From Deltaproteobacteria bacterium (GTDB lineage: Bacteria > Desulfobacterota > Desulfarculia > Adiutricales > Adiutricaceae), in NCBI GenBank assembly GCA_031257955.1, contig JAIRNQ010000095.1, forward strand, positions 1 to 22,907: a stretch of DNA of 22,907 bases, read 5' to 3'. Positions 1 to 8,904 of the stretch are shown one piece after another. Under the pieces are notes generated by a model, which had not been told where the DNA came from, made no database searches, and saw only the letters and a list, made by a program, of their open reading frames with translations. A program made the position numbers and the translations under genes. The stretch's first letter is position 1, and each line of letters begins with the position of its first letter.

Positions 1-1
1 C

Positions 2-1336
2 GAGGAGATGGCCTTTGGCTTGATCCAGGCCGACTACGGGGCGCCGGATCTGATCGTCCCCTCCCCGGGCATACCCCATAACCACGCCCTCTTGGCCACG
101 GCCAGGGAAAAGGACATCGAGGTGGCAGGGGAGATGGAGCTGGCCGCCAGGCACGTCCCCATTCCCATATTGGCCGTGACCGGATCCAACGGGAAGTCCA
201 CGGTGACCGCCTTAACCGGGCATATACTAAACAACGCCCAGACCCCGGCCTTCGTCGGCGGTAACATTGGCCTCCCGCTTTCGGTCTTGGCCCTGGATTA
301 CCTGAACGACAATCTGGGCGACCGACGCTACGCCGTCATCGAGGTCTCCAGTTTCCAGCTCGAGACCGTCTCCCGTTTCTCGGCCAAGGCGGCCACTTTT
401 CTGAACCTCAGCCCGGATCACCTGGATCGCCACGGGAACATGCGGGGTTATTACGAGGCCAAAAAACGCGTCTTTAACCGCCAGGGCCCCAACGAAACGG
501 CGGTATTGAATCTGGACGATCCCTACGTCCGGGATCTGGCCCCCAATTCTCGGCGCTTTTGTTTTTCCATGCTGACCAAACCCAAGTACGGGGCCTATTA
601 TTACGACGACGAGATTGTGGTCATTGACGGGGACAATGTTTTGGCCAAGCGGGCCTGGAAAGACTTTAGGTTGATCGGCGGGCACAACGTCCAAAACGTC
701 ATGGCCGCCCTAGGTTTGGCCATGGCCGCCGGGGTGCCCCCGGCCGTGGCCCTGGCCGCCGCCACCACCTTCACGCCCTCGGATCACCGCCTCCAGCCGA
801 TAGGCGAATACGGCGGGGTCCAATACGTGGACGATTCCAAGGGTACCAACGTCGGGGCCGTGGCCAGCGCCATCCAAAGCTTCGACAGGCCCATAGTGCT
901 GATACTGGGAGGCAGGGACAAGGATCTTGATTTTTCTTATCTGGCCCCCCACATTCGGGAAAAGGTTCGGCACATGGTCATCATGGGCGAGTGCCGGGAA
1001 AAAATCTTCGCCAGCCTGGGCGGCGAGGCCCCCAGCTCCCTGGTCCCGGACATGTCCGAGGCCGTGGCCGCGGCCATGGAGGTCGCCCAACCGGGCGACG
1101 TGGTTCTCTTGAGCCCGGCCTGCACCAGCTTCGATCTGTTCGAGAACTACAAAAAACGCGGCGAGGCCTTCACCTTCGAGGTTAAGAAACGGGTCGGGGT
1201 ACTCCCGGCCGAGGCCGGGCCAGACCCGGCCCAAGGTCGGGGCCAAGGCTCGGGCCAGTCGGAAGGGCCAAAGGGTGGGTCACAGGGCGGGCTACGAGGC
1301 GAAGACGGCGGTTCCAAGGGGAACGGCCCCCACTGA
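2..1336 (+). CDS. murD: MurD, UDP-MurNAc-L-alanine:D-glutamate ligase (5' partial)
   Basis: ATP-dependent cytoplasmic ligase that adds D-glutamate to UDP-MurNAc-L-Ala in peptidoglycan precursor synthesis. The frame is already open at the left edge, so the N-terminal Rossmann part (about 60 residues) lies outside the window; the ATG at 8 is internal. Family motifs run in order: SPGIP, the P-loop TGSNGKST (more often GTNGKST), GGNIG, EVSSFQLE, LSPDHLDRHG, NLDD, GGHNVQN, the HR of SDHRLQ, DDSKGTN, LGGRDKDLDF and the C-terminal SPACTSFDLFENYKKRG. After the conserved fold there is a tail of about 45 residues rich in G, Q, S and P that the family does not normally have. The downstream neighbour is ftsW, after 156 bases. 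The identification is secure; only the missing 5' end is uncertain. Confidence 0.96.
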   Translation, partial: EEMAFGLIQADYGAPDLIVPSPGIPHNHALLATAREKDIEVAGEMELAARHVPIPILAVTGSNGKSTVTALTGHILNNAQTPAFVGGNIGLPLSVLALDYLNDNLGDRRYAVIEVSSFQLETVSRFSAKAATFLNLSPDHLDRHGNMRGYYEAKKRVFNRQGPNETAVLNLDDPYVRDLAPNSRRFCFSMLTKPKYGAYYYDDEIVVIDGDNVLAKRAWKDFRLIGGHNVQNVMAALGLAMAAGVPPAVALAAATTFTPSDHRLQPIGEYGGVQYVDDSKGTNVGAVASAIQSFDRPIVLILGGRDKDLDFSYLAPHIREKVRHMVIMGECREKIFASLGGEAPSSLVPDMSEAVAAAMEVAQPGDVVLLSPACTSFDLFENYKKRGEAFTFEVKKRVGVLPAEAGPDPAQGRGQGSGQSEGPKGGSQGGLRGEDGGSKGNGPH

Positions 1337-1394
1337 GGGGGCCAGCCCCTCGACGGGAGGGACGTTTGGGGGGCCATATCGTCGGCGACTATGG

Positions 1395-1406
1395 GTAGGC
1401 GCCTAC
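1395..1406. repeat. 12-bp perfect palindrome in the murD-ftsW gap
   Basis: GTAGGCGCCTAC reads the same on both strands. A second short inverted repeat, TTGGG (1407-1411) with CCCAA (1417-1421), follows directly. No function is evident; it could be a protein site or an RNA hairpin in the intercistronic leader. Confidence 0.5.
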
Positions 1407-1454
1407 TTGGGTGGCGCCCAAGGGTAGGGTCCCACTGAAAGGTTAAACGGTAGG

Positions 1455-1478
1455 CTTTCCCCGGAAGGCCGGGGAAAG
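1455..1478 (+). promoter_or_regulatory. Hairpin overlapping the ftsW ribosome binding site
   Basis: CTTTCCCCGG (1455-1464) and CCGGGGAAAG (1469-1478) form a perfect 10-bp stem with a 4-base loop. Its 3' arm takes in the first bases of the purine-rich AAAGGAAAG at 1475-1483, the only Shine-Dalgarno-like sequence before the ftsW ATG at 1493. Folding would partly hide the ribosome binding site. The pairing is seen; the regulatory role is inferred. Confidence 0.45.
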
Positions 1479-1492
1479 GAAAGACGGCGGAA

Positions 1493-2668
1493 ATGGTCCA
1501 GGGCAAATTAAACTCGATAAAATCGGTCGACACGGTCATGTTGACTTTTTTCCTGATCCTTCTGGGACTGGGCGTTACCATGCTCCTTTCGGCCAGTTTC
1601 GTCAAAGCCGAGTATAGCCTCAAAAATCCCTATTTCTTCTTTTCCAACCAACTGACCAATCTGGCCATCGGGGTCCTTCTGGGAACGCTGGTATACTTGG
1701 TTCCCTACAAAACTTGGATCCGTTTCGCTTGGCCCATTGGGGCTTTAAGCATTATAGTTTTGGCTGCCATGCTGATTCCAGGGGTGGCCAAGGGCAAAGG
1801 GGCCGGGCGCTGGTTGGTGGCCATACCCTTCCAGCCGTCGGAGGCGGTCAAACTGGCCGTGGTCATCGTTTTGGCCCGGTATTTCAGCCATTACGGGATC
1901 CTGATTAAAAAATTCAACTACGGCTTAGTGGGCCCCTTTCTGCTTCTGCTGGTCTATGGAGCTTTGATAGTGTTGCAAACGGACTTGGGCGGGGCCATAG
2001 TCGTGGCCATCATCGTGGCCTTGATGATGATCGCCGGAGGGGTCAAGATCTGGCAGATGAGCATCCTCAGTTTTTTGGGGGTCGCGGTCTATAAACTCAT
2101 TGAAGTATTTGAATATAGAATTCAACGCATTACCGCCTGGAAAAACCCCTGGCAGGATCCCTCCGACAGTGGCTACAACATCATCCATTCCTTCTATGCC
2201 TTTGCCAACGGGGGACTGACCGGGACCGGGCCGGGCCAGAGCCAGCAAAAAATGTTCTTCCTGCCGGAGAATTATACCGACTATATCTTTTCCATCATCG
2301 GCGAGGAGCACGGGCTCATAGGGGTGACCATAATCAGCTTCTTTTTTCTGGCCTTTGGCTTTAGGGGTTTCATGATCGCCCGGTCGGCCAAGAGCCTTAG
2401 CGGTTTTTACTTGGCCCTGGGCATGACCCTCTGCGTGCTGGTCCCGGCCTTCGTGAACATGTCGGTGGCCCTCTCGATCATCCCCTCCAAGGGCCTGCCC
2501 CTCCCGTTCTTTAGTTACGGGGGATCGAGTTTAATCGTCACCTGCGTGGCCATCGGGATAATCATGGCCGTCCATGCCGAGAGCGCCAGGGACGTGGCCG
2601 GAAACGAGTATCTGAAAATGGCCCAAACCCGCGCCCAGACCGTAACCGCCGGGGCGGTTAAAAAATGA
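1493..2668 (+). CDS. ftsW: FtsW, septal SEDS peptidoglycan polymerase
   Basis: Multi-pass inner-membrane glycosyltransferase that polymerises lipid II at the division septum together with its class B PBP. The 391 residues match the usual FtsW length and show about ten hydrophobic segments starting near residue 17 (VMLTFFLILLGLGVTMLL). SEDS signatures are visible: QPSEAVKLA, the QTDLGGA motif with its conserved Asp, GGLTGTGPGQS, LPENYTDYIFSIIGEEHGLIG, and the C-terminal PSKGLPLPFFSYGGSS. The ATG at 1493 has a purine-rich stretch AAAGGAAAG ten bases upstream. The stop overlaps the murG start as ATGA, which suggests translational coupling. RodA is the paralogous alternative, but the dcw position between murD and murG favours FtsW. 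Confidence 0.96.
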   Translation: MVQGKLNSIKSVDTVMLTFFLILLGLGVTMLLSASFVKAEYSLKNPYFFFSNQLTNLAIGVLLGTLVYLVPYKTWIRFAWPIGALSIIVLAAMLIPGVAKGKGAGRWLVAIPFQPSEAVKLAVVIVLARYFSHYGILIKKFNYGLVGPFLLLLVYGALIVLQTDLGGAIVVAIIVALMMIAGGVKIWQMSILSFLGVAVYKLIEVFEYRIQRITAWKNPWQDPSDSGYNIIHSFYAFANGGLTGTGPGQSQQKMFFLPENYTDYIFSIIGEEHGLIGVTIISFFFLAFGFRGFMIARSAKSLSGFYLALGMTLCVLVPAFVNMSVALSIIPSKGLPLPFFSYGGSSLIVTCVAIGIIMAVHAESARDVAGNEYLKMAQTRAQTVTAGAVKK

Positions 2669-3882
2669 CCGAGCCGACAGACCGGGCCCCACTGGGCCCG
2701 TCGGCTCGGCCGCTGGGACCCGCGGACGAGCCGACAGGCTTAAGGTTTCTGATTGCCGCCGGCGGGACCGGCGGTCACGTGGTGCCGGCCACTTCGGTCG
2801 CGGCCGAGCTAGGCAAGCTATCCAGCGGCGCCGACTTTCTGTTCGTGGGGACCGGGCGGCCGGCCGAGGCCGAGATACTGGGCCCGCTGGGCTACCGGCA
2901 GAAGGTCTTGAAGGTAAAGCCCCTGGTCGGCAAAAGTCCGCTAAAAGTCTTGGGGGCCGTTTTTTCCTTGTTTACCAGTCTTATCCGGGCCGTGGATCTG
3001 GTCAGAAAACATAACCCGGACATGTGTTTGACCTTCGGGGGTTACGTCTGCGGCCCGGTGGGCTTGGCCGCCAAGATCATGGGGCGACCGCTGGTAATCC
3101 ACGAGCAAAACTGCGCGCCTGGCCTGACCAATCGCTGGCTGAGCCGCTTGGCCGATCTGGTGATGGTCGGCTTTCCCGAGACCGAGGAGTCCTTTAAGGC
3201 CAAGCGGGTCGTCTTTACCGGAAACCCCATCCGGGAAGACATATGCCGTTTGGCCGAAGCCGTAAGGGTTCCCGGAAAGCCCCCTAAGCTTTTGGCCGTG
3301 GGCGGATCCCAGGGCTCGAAGAGGCTTAACTTGGCCGTTATGGCCCTGGCCGAAAACCTCCAGGCCAAGGGAGTGGATTTTTCCCTTACCCACCAGACCG
3401 GTAGCCAAATGGAAGCCGAGGTGGCCGCCCGTTACCGGGATCTGGGACTGGGGGAGCGAGCCCAAGCCCGGGCCTTCATTTCCGATATGGCCGGGGCCTA
3501 CGCCCAAGCCGATCTGGCCATCACCCGGGCCGGGGCCCTTACGGCCTCGGAACTTTTGGCGGCCAAGCTTCCGGCCATACTGGTCCCGCTCCCGACCGCC
3601 GCCGGCGACCACCAGACGGCCAACGCCAAGGCCCTGGCCAAACTGGGACTGGCCCGGCTGGTCCCCGAGGCCGAACTGGACTACGGGGCCTTGGAAAGGG
3701 TGGTCCTGGAACTGTTGGAAGGGCCCGATAAACTACGGGAGATGTCCCAAACGGCCGAGGACTCGGCCAAAACGGCGGCCTCGGTCGCCCCGACCATGGC
3801 CGGGTTGTGCTTGGAGACCCTGAAAGAGTGCCGAAGGGCCGAGGCGGCCCGTTTGGGTAAGGCCTCCCCGGACTCGGATTGA
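2665..3882 (+). CDS. murG: MurG, lipid II synthase (UDP-GlcNAc transferase)
   Basis: Peripheral inner-membrane GT28 glycosyltransferase that adds GlcNAc to lipid I to make lipid II. Of 405 residues, the first 26 or so (rich in P, G, A and T) precede the conserved start RFLIAAGGTGGHVVPA and are an extension with no alternative start codon nearer the fold. Further motifs are TFGGYVCGP, IHEQNCAPGLTNR, FTGNPIRED, the donor-site loop VGGSQGSKRLN, the ITRAGALTASEL helix and LPTAAGDHQTANAKAL. The ATG shares bases with the ftsW TGA stop (ATGA), so translation is probably coupled to ftsW. About 90 bases containing inverted repeats separate it from murC. Confidence 0.96.
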   Translation: MTEPTDRAPLGPSARPLGPADEPTGLRFLIAAGGTGGHVVPATSVAAELGKLSSGADFLFVGTGRPAEAEILGPLGYRQKVLKVKPLVGKSPLKVLGAVFSLFTSLIRAVDLVRKHNPDMCLTFGGYVCGPVGLAAKIMGRPLVIHEQNCAPGLTNRWLSRLADLVMVGFPETEESFKAKRVVFTGNPIREDICRLAEAVRVPGKPPKLLAVGGSQGSKRLNLAVMALAENLQAKGVDFSLTHQTGSQMEAEVAARYRDLGLGERAQARAFISDMAGAYAQADLAITRAGALTASELLAAKLPAILVPLPTAAGDHQTANAKALAKLGLARLVPEAELDYGALERVVLELLEGPDKLREMSQTAEDSAKTAASVAPTMAGLCLETLKECRRAEAARLGKASPDSD

Positions 3883-3890
3883 CCCCTGGC

Positions 3891-3921
3891 CAACCGGGCG
3901 TCCCGCCCGGTTGACCGGGCG
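3891..3921. repeat. Overlapping, mutually exclusive hairpins between murG and murC
   Basis: CAACCGGGCG (3891-3900) pairs perfectly with CGCCCGGTTG (3904-3913) over a 3-base loop. The same 3' arm, 3904-3911, can instead pair with ACCGGGCG at 3914-3921. Both forms use the central strand, so only one can exist at a time. There is no T-run, so this is not a standard terminator; mRNA stabilisation or pausing is possible. Confidence 0.6.
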
Positions 3922-3977
3922 GATACGGACGCCCGGGCATAGATTGCCGCCGAGGATAGGCGGCTTAGGACGTTTTG

Positions 3978-5351
3978 ATGTTTCGTAGGAAAAGGCGGAT
4001 ACATTTTGTGGGCATAGGCGGCATCGGCATGAGCGGCATCGCCGAGGTTCTTTTGAATCTGGGCCACGCCGTCAGCGGCTCCGATCAGCAGGAGAGTACC
4101 CAGACCGTCCGCCTCAAGGCCATGGGGGCCGAGATCCACATAGGCCACCGGGCCGATCAGGCCGAGGGGGCGGATGTGGTGGTCGTTTCCAGCGCCGTTC
4201 CCGAAACCAATCCCGAGCTGGAGCGGGCCCGCTCGCTGGCCGTCCCGGTCATTCCCCGGGCCGAAATGCTGGCCGAGCTGATGAGGCTTAAGACCTCGGT
4301 GGCCGTGGCCGGATCCCACGGAAAGACTTCCACCTGCTCGATGGTGGGCATGATGCTCACCCACGCCGGCTTGGATCCCACTCTGGTCGTCGGCGGGCGG
4401 ATCAATAACCTGGGGCTAAACGCCAGATTGGGCCAGGGTGAGATTTTGGTGGCCGAGGCCGACGAGAGCGACGGCAGTTTTTTGTTCCTGTCGCCGACCG
4501 TGACCATCGTGACCAACATCGATAAAGAACATTTGAGTAATTACAGAGATTTTGACCATTTGCGGGAAACTTTCTTAACTTTCATCAACCGGGTTCCTTT
4601 TTACGGGGCCTCCATTCTGTGCCTGGACGATCCGGAGGTCCAGAACTTGGTCCCGAAGGTTAAAAAACGCTTCGTGACTTACGGGCTTTCGGCCCAGGCC
4701 GAGATCACCGCTCGGGACATAAAAACTTTGGAGTGGGGAAATTCATTTGAGTGGCTAAGAAAGGGCGAGCGTTTGGGGCGGATCACCGTCAATCTCCCCG
4801 GCAAGCACAACGTTTTGAACGCCCTAGCCGCCTCGGCCGTGGGTTTGGAGTTTGGCCTTTCGCCCGATATCGTGGCCGAGGGCATCGCCGGCCTTAAAGG
4901 CGTGGGCCGCCGCTTTGAGCCCAAAGGCCAAGCCGGCGGGGTAACTTTTCTGGACGATTACGGCCACCATCCCACCGAAATTCGGGCCACCTTGGCCACC
5001 TTGGCCGAGTGTTACCCGGATCGGCGCAAAATAGTGCTCTTTCAGCCCCATCGGCATTCTCGGACCAGGGATTTGTTTGACGATTTTGTCAGATCCTTTA
5101 ACGAGGTCGAAAACGTTTTTCTGGCCGACATCTACGCGGCCGGGGAAAAACCCTTCGAGGGCCTAGACTCCGAAGTGCTGGCCAAGGCCATCGCCAGCCA
5201 CGGCCACCGGGGCGTGGAATACTTGGGCCCGGTCGGGGAGATGGCCGCCAAACTCAAAGACCGCCTGCGTCCCGGCGACGTGGTCATGACCTTGGGGGCC
5301 GGCAACGTCTGGCAGGTCGGAGAGGAACTCCTCAAACGCTTAGACGACTGA
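3978..5351 (+). CDS. murC: MurC, UDP-MurNAc:L-alanine ligase
   Basis: Cytoplasmic ATP-dependent ligase that attaches the first amino acid, L-alanine, to UDP-MurNAc. The 457 residues are normal for the family. The UDP-binding N-terminus reads HFVGIGGIGMSGIAE (residues 9-23), followed by VVVSSAVPETNPE, the ATP P-loop GSHGKTS (112-118), EADESDGSF, VTNIDKEHL, the NVLNALAA region, FLDDYGHHPTEI and the C-terminal FQPHRHSRT, ending in TLGAGNVW. I chose the ATG at 3978, with AGGA about eight bases upstream, over the in-frame TTG at 3975, which would add one residue. murB follows within about 33 bases. Confidence 0.96.
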   Translation: MFRRKRRIHFVGIGGIGMSGIAEVLLNLGHAVSGSDQQESTQTVRLKAMGAEIHIGHRADQAEGADVVVVSSAVPETNPELERARSLAVPVIPRAEMLAELMRLKTSVAVAGSHGKTSTCSMVGMMLTHAGLDPTLVVGGRINNLGLNARLGQGEILVAEADESDGSFLFLSPTVTIVTNIDKEHLSNYRDFDHLRETFLTFINRVPFYGASILCLDDPEVQNLVPKVKKRFVTYGLSAQAEITARDIKTLEWGNSFEWLRKGERLGRITVNLPGKHNVLNALAASAVGLEFGLSPDIVAEGIAGLKGVGRRFEPKGQAGGVTFLDDYGHHPTEIRATLATLAECYPDRRKIVLFQPHRHSRTRDLFDDFVRSFNEVENVFLADIYAAGEKPFEGLDSEVLAKAIASHGHRGVEYLGPVGEMAAKLKDRLRPGDVVMTLGAGNVWQVGEELLKRLDD

Positions 5352-5384
5352 GGCGATCGCCCAGAAGTGGAAAGGCCAGAAGGG

Positions 5385-6473
5385 ATGGGGCCCAAACCCG
5401 ACGCGAAAAATCCGGCCGTCTCGGTAAGCCCGTCCAGTCCGTCCGGCCCGTTTGGGCCGGGACCGGGAGCGGGCGGACCGGAACGGACCAGGGATTTGCT
5501 GGCCAAAAGCTTGGGCCGGCGCCCGGAAATCGTTTCCCTGGCCGGCCGATCGACCATGGGCACCGGCGGGCCGGCGGTATTGCTACCCGTCCACACGGAC
5601 GGCGAACTAAAACGGACCCTCGGGGCCTTGGCCGAACTGGGCTTGACTTTTGGGATAATCGGCGGGGCCAGTAACGTCCTGTTCCCGGACGCTGGAACGG
5701 TCGTGCCCATCCTGAGCCTGGAAGGGGACTTCAAAACCATCGAGGTGGTGGGCAACGCGGTTAAGGCCGGCGGCGGGGCGGTCATGGGGGCCCTGGTAAA
5801 AGCCGCGCTATCCGCCGATTTGCGGGGATTGGAAATCGCCGTCGGGCTTCCGGGCACGGTGGGCGGGGCGGTCGGCGGAAACGCCGGCACGAAAGAGGAG
5901 GGCTTGGCCCATTTGATCGGGGAGCTTGAACTGGTAAGGCCAAACGGGGAGACGGTCGTTTTGCCAAAGGCGGATCTAAGGCCCGTTTACCGATCCCTTA
6001 ACCTTCCGGCCGATCTGGCCGGATCGGTTATCGCCCGGGTCAGCTTGGAACTGGCGCCCAAGGGCGCAGGGCTCGAAGGGTTCGAAGGGGCCGAAGCGTT
6101 CGATTACGAAGCGACCCTCCAGAGCCGCAAAGCCAAACAGCCAAGCGGGCGAAGCCTGGGAAGCGTCTTTAAAAACCCCCCCGGGGATTTCGCCGGTAGG
6201 TTAATAGACGGCCGCGGACTTAAGGGCCGAAAGATAGGCGGGGCCCAGATTAGCGAAAAGCACGCCAACTTTATCCTAAACGTTGGCGGGGCCAGATCGG
6301 CCGACGTCTTGGAGCTGGCCCTTTTGGCCAGGGACGAGGTTCTGGCCCATACGGGCATAAGGCTTTGGCCCGAGATTAAGATTTGGGACGCCTGGGCCCG
6401 TGACGTCGGCCTGCCCGAGCCCGGCCAAGCCAGGCCGGAGGGGCCCAGCAATCGGCCCGAAGGGGCGAAATAA
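5385..6473 (+). CDS. murB: MurB, UDP-N-acetylenolpyruvoylglucosamine reductase
   Basis: FAD-dependent cytoplasmic enzyme that reduces UDP-GlcNAc-enolpyruvate to UDP-MurNAc with NADPH. The FAD-binding half shows STMGTGGPA, GGASNVLFPDAG and GLPGTVGGAVGGNAG. The substrate half has GSVFKNP with the catalytic Ser, then GLKGRKIGGAQISEKHANFILNVG read in two parts, and a terminal LWPEIKIW holding the expected Glu. The ATG at 5385 is preferred because GGAAAGG sits nine bases upstream; an in-frame GTG at 5367 adds six residues but has no clear site. About 40 residues rich in P, S and G precede the fold, an extension unlike the usual family N-terminus. The neighbours murC and ftsQ give the expected dcw context. 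Confidence 0.94.
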   Translation: MGPKPDAKNPAVSVSPSSPSGPFGPGPGAGGPERTRDLLAKSLGRRPEIVSLAGRSTMGTGGPAVLLPVHTDGELKRTLGALAELGLTFGIIGGASNVLFPDAGTVVPILSLEGDFKTIEVVGNAVKAGGGAVMGALVKAALSADLRGLEIAVGLPGTVGGAVGGNAGTKEEGLAHLIGELELVRPNGETVVLPKADLRPVYRSLNLPADLAGSVIARVSLELAPKGAGLEGFEGAEAFDYEATLQSRKAKQPSGRSLGSVFKNPPGDFAGRLIDGRGLKGRKIGGAQISEKHANFILNVGGARSADVLELALLARDEVLAHTGIRLWPEIKIWDAWARDVGLPEPGQARPEGPSNRPEGAK

Positions 6474-6533
6474 TCGGCCCGACGGGGCAACAACGCGGAG
6501 GGGACGAGCCCAGGGGCCATCGGGCCGCTGGCG

Positions 6534-7529
6534 ATGGATATCATGGCCACGAAATTTAAACCCAGAAAATACCAGTCACCGAGGGAAGTCAAGGGCCGGG
6601 CCTTTGGCGGGGGCGGGGCCATGGCCGTCTCCAGGACCAAACGGGCCAAGCCCAAACGGTTTTGGCGTTCCAGCGACGAGCCTTTCAAGATGCCGTCGGT
6701 GGGGACTTTGATCAAGAAAGGCCTAAAGTGTTTGGCGGTGGGGGTGGTGTCTTTTGTGGGTCTGAGCGCCCTAACCGTGGCCATTATACTTGTGTATATG
6801 TATGTTAATGAGTCCGATTATTTCATGGTACAACCGCAATCAATTCCAGTAACCGGACTCTCAATGCTAACGAGAGAGGAAGTATTAGAGGCTGCCGAAC
6901 TACAAGAACCCATGAATAACTTGACTTTAGATACAACAAAGATTATAAATAAATTGAAAGCTACTCCATGGGTAGAAGATGCGGAGATCAGCAAGACCTT
7001 CCCCAATGGCTTAAGCATAAAAGTTCGCGAATATAAGCCCAAGGCGATCGTAAGTTTGCAAAATCTTTATTTTATAGATGAAACGGGTTTCCCGTTTAAA
7101 AAATTGGATCCCGGGGAATTCTCGGATCTGCCCTTAATTAGCGGCTTTACGCTCGACGAGCTCTCCAACGGCGGACCCTTGGTCAAAGACGCCTTCGCCG
7201 AGATTTTTGCCCTGGTGGCGGTTTTGAACGACCGCAAGGACGATTACCGGACGGACAACGTTTCCGAGTTCCATTACGACCCTGACCGGGGGATAACCCT
7301 TTTTACCAAAAAAACTGGGCTACAAATCAAAGTCGGCTTGGGCGGATACTCAAAGAAGTTTTGGCGCCTGGGCCGGGTCACCAACCATCTCAAAAGCGAG
7401 GGACTCGACGAAGGCTTGGCCTACATGAACGTTGAGTACCCCAAGAGAGTCACCCTGAGTTATCGCCCAGGGGCGGCCGCCTCGGCGGCCGCCGCCAAGA
7501 GGGCCGCCGCCCAGGGCGAGTCGGGTTGA
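6534..7529 (+). CDS. ftsQ: FtsQ/DivIB-type cell division protein
   Basis: Bitopic inner-membrane divisome protein that, by family knowledge, links early cytoplasmic and late periplasmic division proteins through FtsB and FtsL. The 331-residue product has a basic cytoplasmic N-terminus (residues 1-63), one membrane segment (about 64-91), and a POTRA domain (about 98-167) with ITNLKATPWVEDA-like spacing seen as NKLKATPWVEDAEISK and the following FPNGLSIKVREYKP. A FtsQ beta domain follows, and the end is Ala-rich. The start is uncertain: ATG 6534 and ATG 6543 are in frame and neither has a strong Shine-Dalgarno. From about 6781 to 7080 the gene is visibly AT-rich with different codons (ATA, TTA, AAT, TAT), unlike its ends and neighbours. 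Confidence 0.9.
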   Translation: MDIMATKFKPRKYQSPREVKGRAFGGGGAMAVSRTKRAKPKRFWRSSDEPFKMPSVGTLIKKGLKCLAVGVVSFVGLSALTVAIILVYMYVNESDYFMVQPQSIPVTGLSMLTREEVLEAAELQEPMNNLTLDTTKIINKLKATPWVEDAEISKTFPNGLSIKVREYKPKAIVSLQNLYFIDETGFPFKKLDPGEFSDLPLISGFTLDELSNGGPLVKDAFAEIFALVAVLNDRKDDYRTDNVSEFHYDPDRGITLFTKKTGLQIKVGLGGYSKKFWRLGRVTNHLKSEGLDEGLAYMNVEYPKRVTLSYRPGAAASAAAAKRAAAQGESG

Positions 7530-7669
7530 CAAACCGGATCCGGGCCCGGGCCGGCTTGGCGACAAGCCGACGGGAACGGGCGGAGCGATTTTTGGGCGCC
7601 GGCGACCTTAGCCTAGGACGGCCGGCCAGATCGAAAGAACGTTTATTTACCTTAAGGGAGGGACTAATA

Positions 7670-8904
7670 ATGTCCAGTTACGAAGAAGACGTGTTGGTGG
7701 CCATAGACATCGGGACCACCAAAATTTGCTGCCTGGTGGCCGAGCAAACCGAGGATAGGGGTCTGAACATCAAAGCCATCGGCTCCGCCCCCTCGGTCGG
7801 CTTGTCCATGGGCCGGGTCATCGACATGGGGGCCACGGTTAACGCCATCTGTAAGGCCGTGGAGGACGCCTCGGAAAAATCCGGCTACGACTGCCAGTCG
7901 GCCTTCATCGGCATCGCCGGCGAGCACATTAACGGCATCAAGGTCAGGGGATCGGTCGCGGTCCGCACCGGGATCGTCGCCCAAGACGACGTGGATCGGG
8001 CCATGAAATCGGCCATGATCATGAACATCCCCAGTAATTGCCAAGTGCTTTCCAAGATCCCCTTGGAGTACCACGTGGACGATTTGGTGGGCATAGTCAA
8101 TCCCATCGGCATGCGGGGGGCCAAGCTGGAGATCTTCGTGCACGTCTTTACCGTGGACTCCAACTCATTTGACGATTTGCGCCAATGCGTCGACGACGCC
8201 GGCCTACAGATCGACGACGTCTACCTGGAGTCGATTGCCTCGGCGGAGGCCGTGCTGACCCCGGCCGAAAAGCAGCAAGGCGTGGCCCTTCTGGATATCG
8301 GCGGCGGCACTTGCGACATGGCCGTTTATGTCAACGGGGCCATTCACCACATCCACGAGGTGGCCCTGGGCGGCGACTACCTGACGAGGATCCTCTCCAC
8401 GGCCCTAAACATCTCCTGGGAGACGGCCGAGCTTTTGAAGCTTAGCCACGGCTGCTGCCACGAGGGCTTGATCGACGAAGACTACGGCATAGACGTGGCC
8501 AGCCTGGACGGGCTGAACACGGTTAACGTCGGGGTCAGTAACGTTTGCCAGATCCTGGGAAAGGGCGTCCAAAACATCTACGGGCATCTTTCCAACAACC
8601 TCATCCAAAGCGGCTACGACGATGTGGTCCGGAACGTGGTTCTGACCGGCGGGACCTCGCTTCTGATGGGCATGCCCGAGCTGGGACTGGAGTACTTCAA
8701 CCGTCAGATTCGGGTGGGCGGCCCCAACTTCCGGGGGGCCATGGCCGAGTGGTCGAAAACCCCATGTATTCCACCGCCGTGGGCCTGATCCTCCACGGCC
8801 AAAAGAACCTGCGCGACCAAGGCGTCAGGCGGATCTCCCGCCGGAGCGGCTTCCCCTGGGTCTTCGGTAAGGTTAGGTCCCTCTTCGGCAAGAGCGACGA
8901 CTAG
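7670..8904 (+). CDS. ftsA: FtsA, actin-like divisome protein, interrupted by a -1 frameshift
   Basis: Membrane-associated actin-like ATPase that tethers FtsZ and recruits later division proteins. The ATG at 7670 follows AGGGAGG eight bases upstream. Motifs include the phosphate-1 loop AIDIGTTK, the 1C domain with VRTGIVAQDDVDRAM, phosphate-2 LLDIGGGTCDM, and adenosine loop VVLTGGTSLLMGMPELG. The first frame ends at 8788 with WSKTPCIPPPWA, not FtsA-like. The family ending VVENPMYSTAVGLILHG continues in the -1 frame from GTG 8749 to the TAG at 8902-8904 and includes the terminal amphipathic helix GFPWVFGKVRSLFG, the membrane anchor. Adding one G near 8749 (GAG GTG GTC) would restore a 411-residue protein. 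The frameshift is either a sequence error or a real lesion. Confidence 0.93.

Noticed and set aside
710..1246. Long open frame on the - strand inside murD
   Set aside because: It is a shadow of GC-rich murD codons; the + strand has full MurD motifs and the antisense product is low-complexity Gly/His/Arg-rich.
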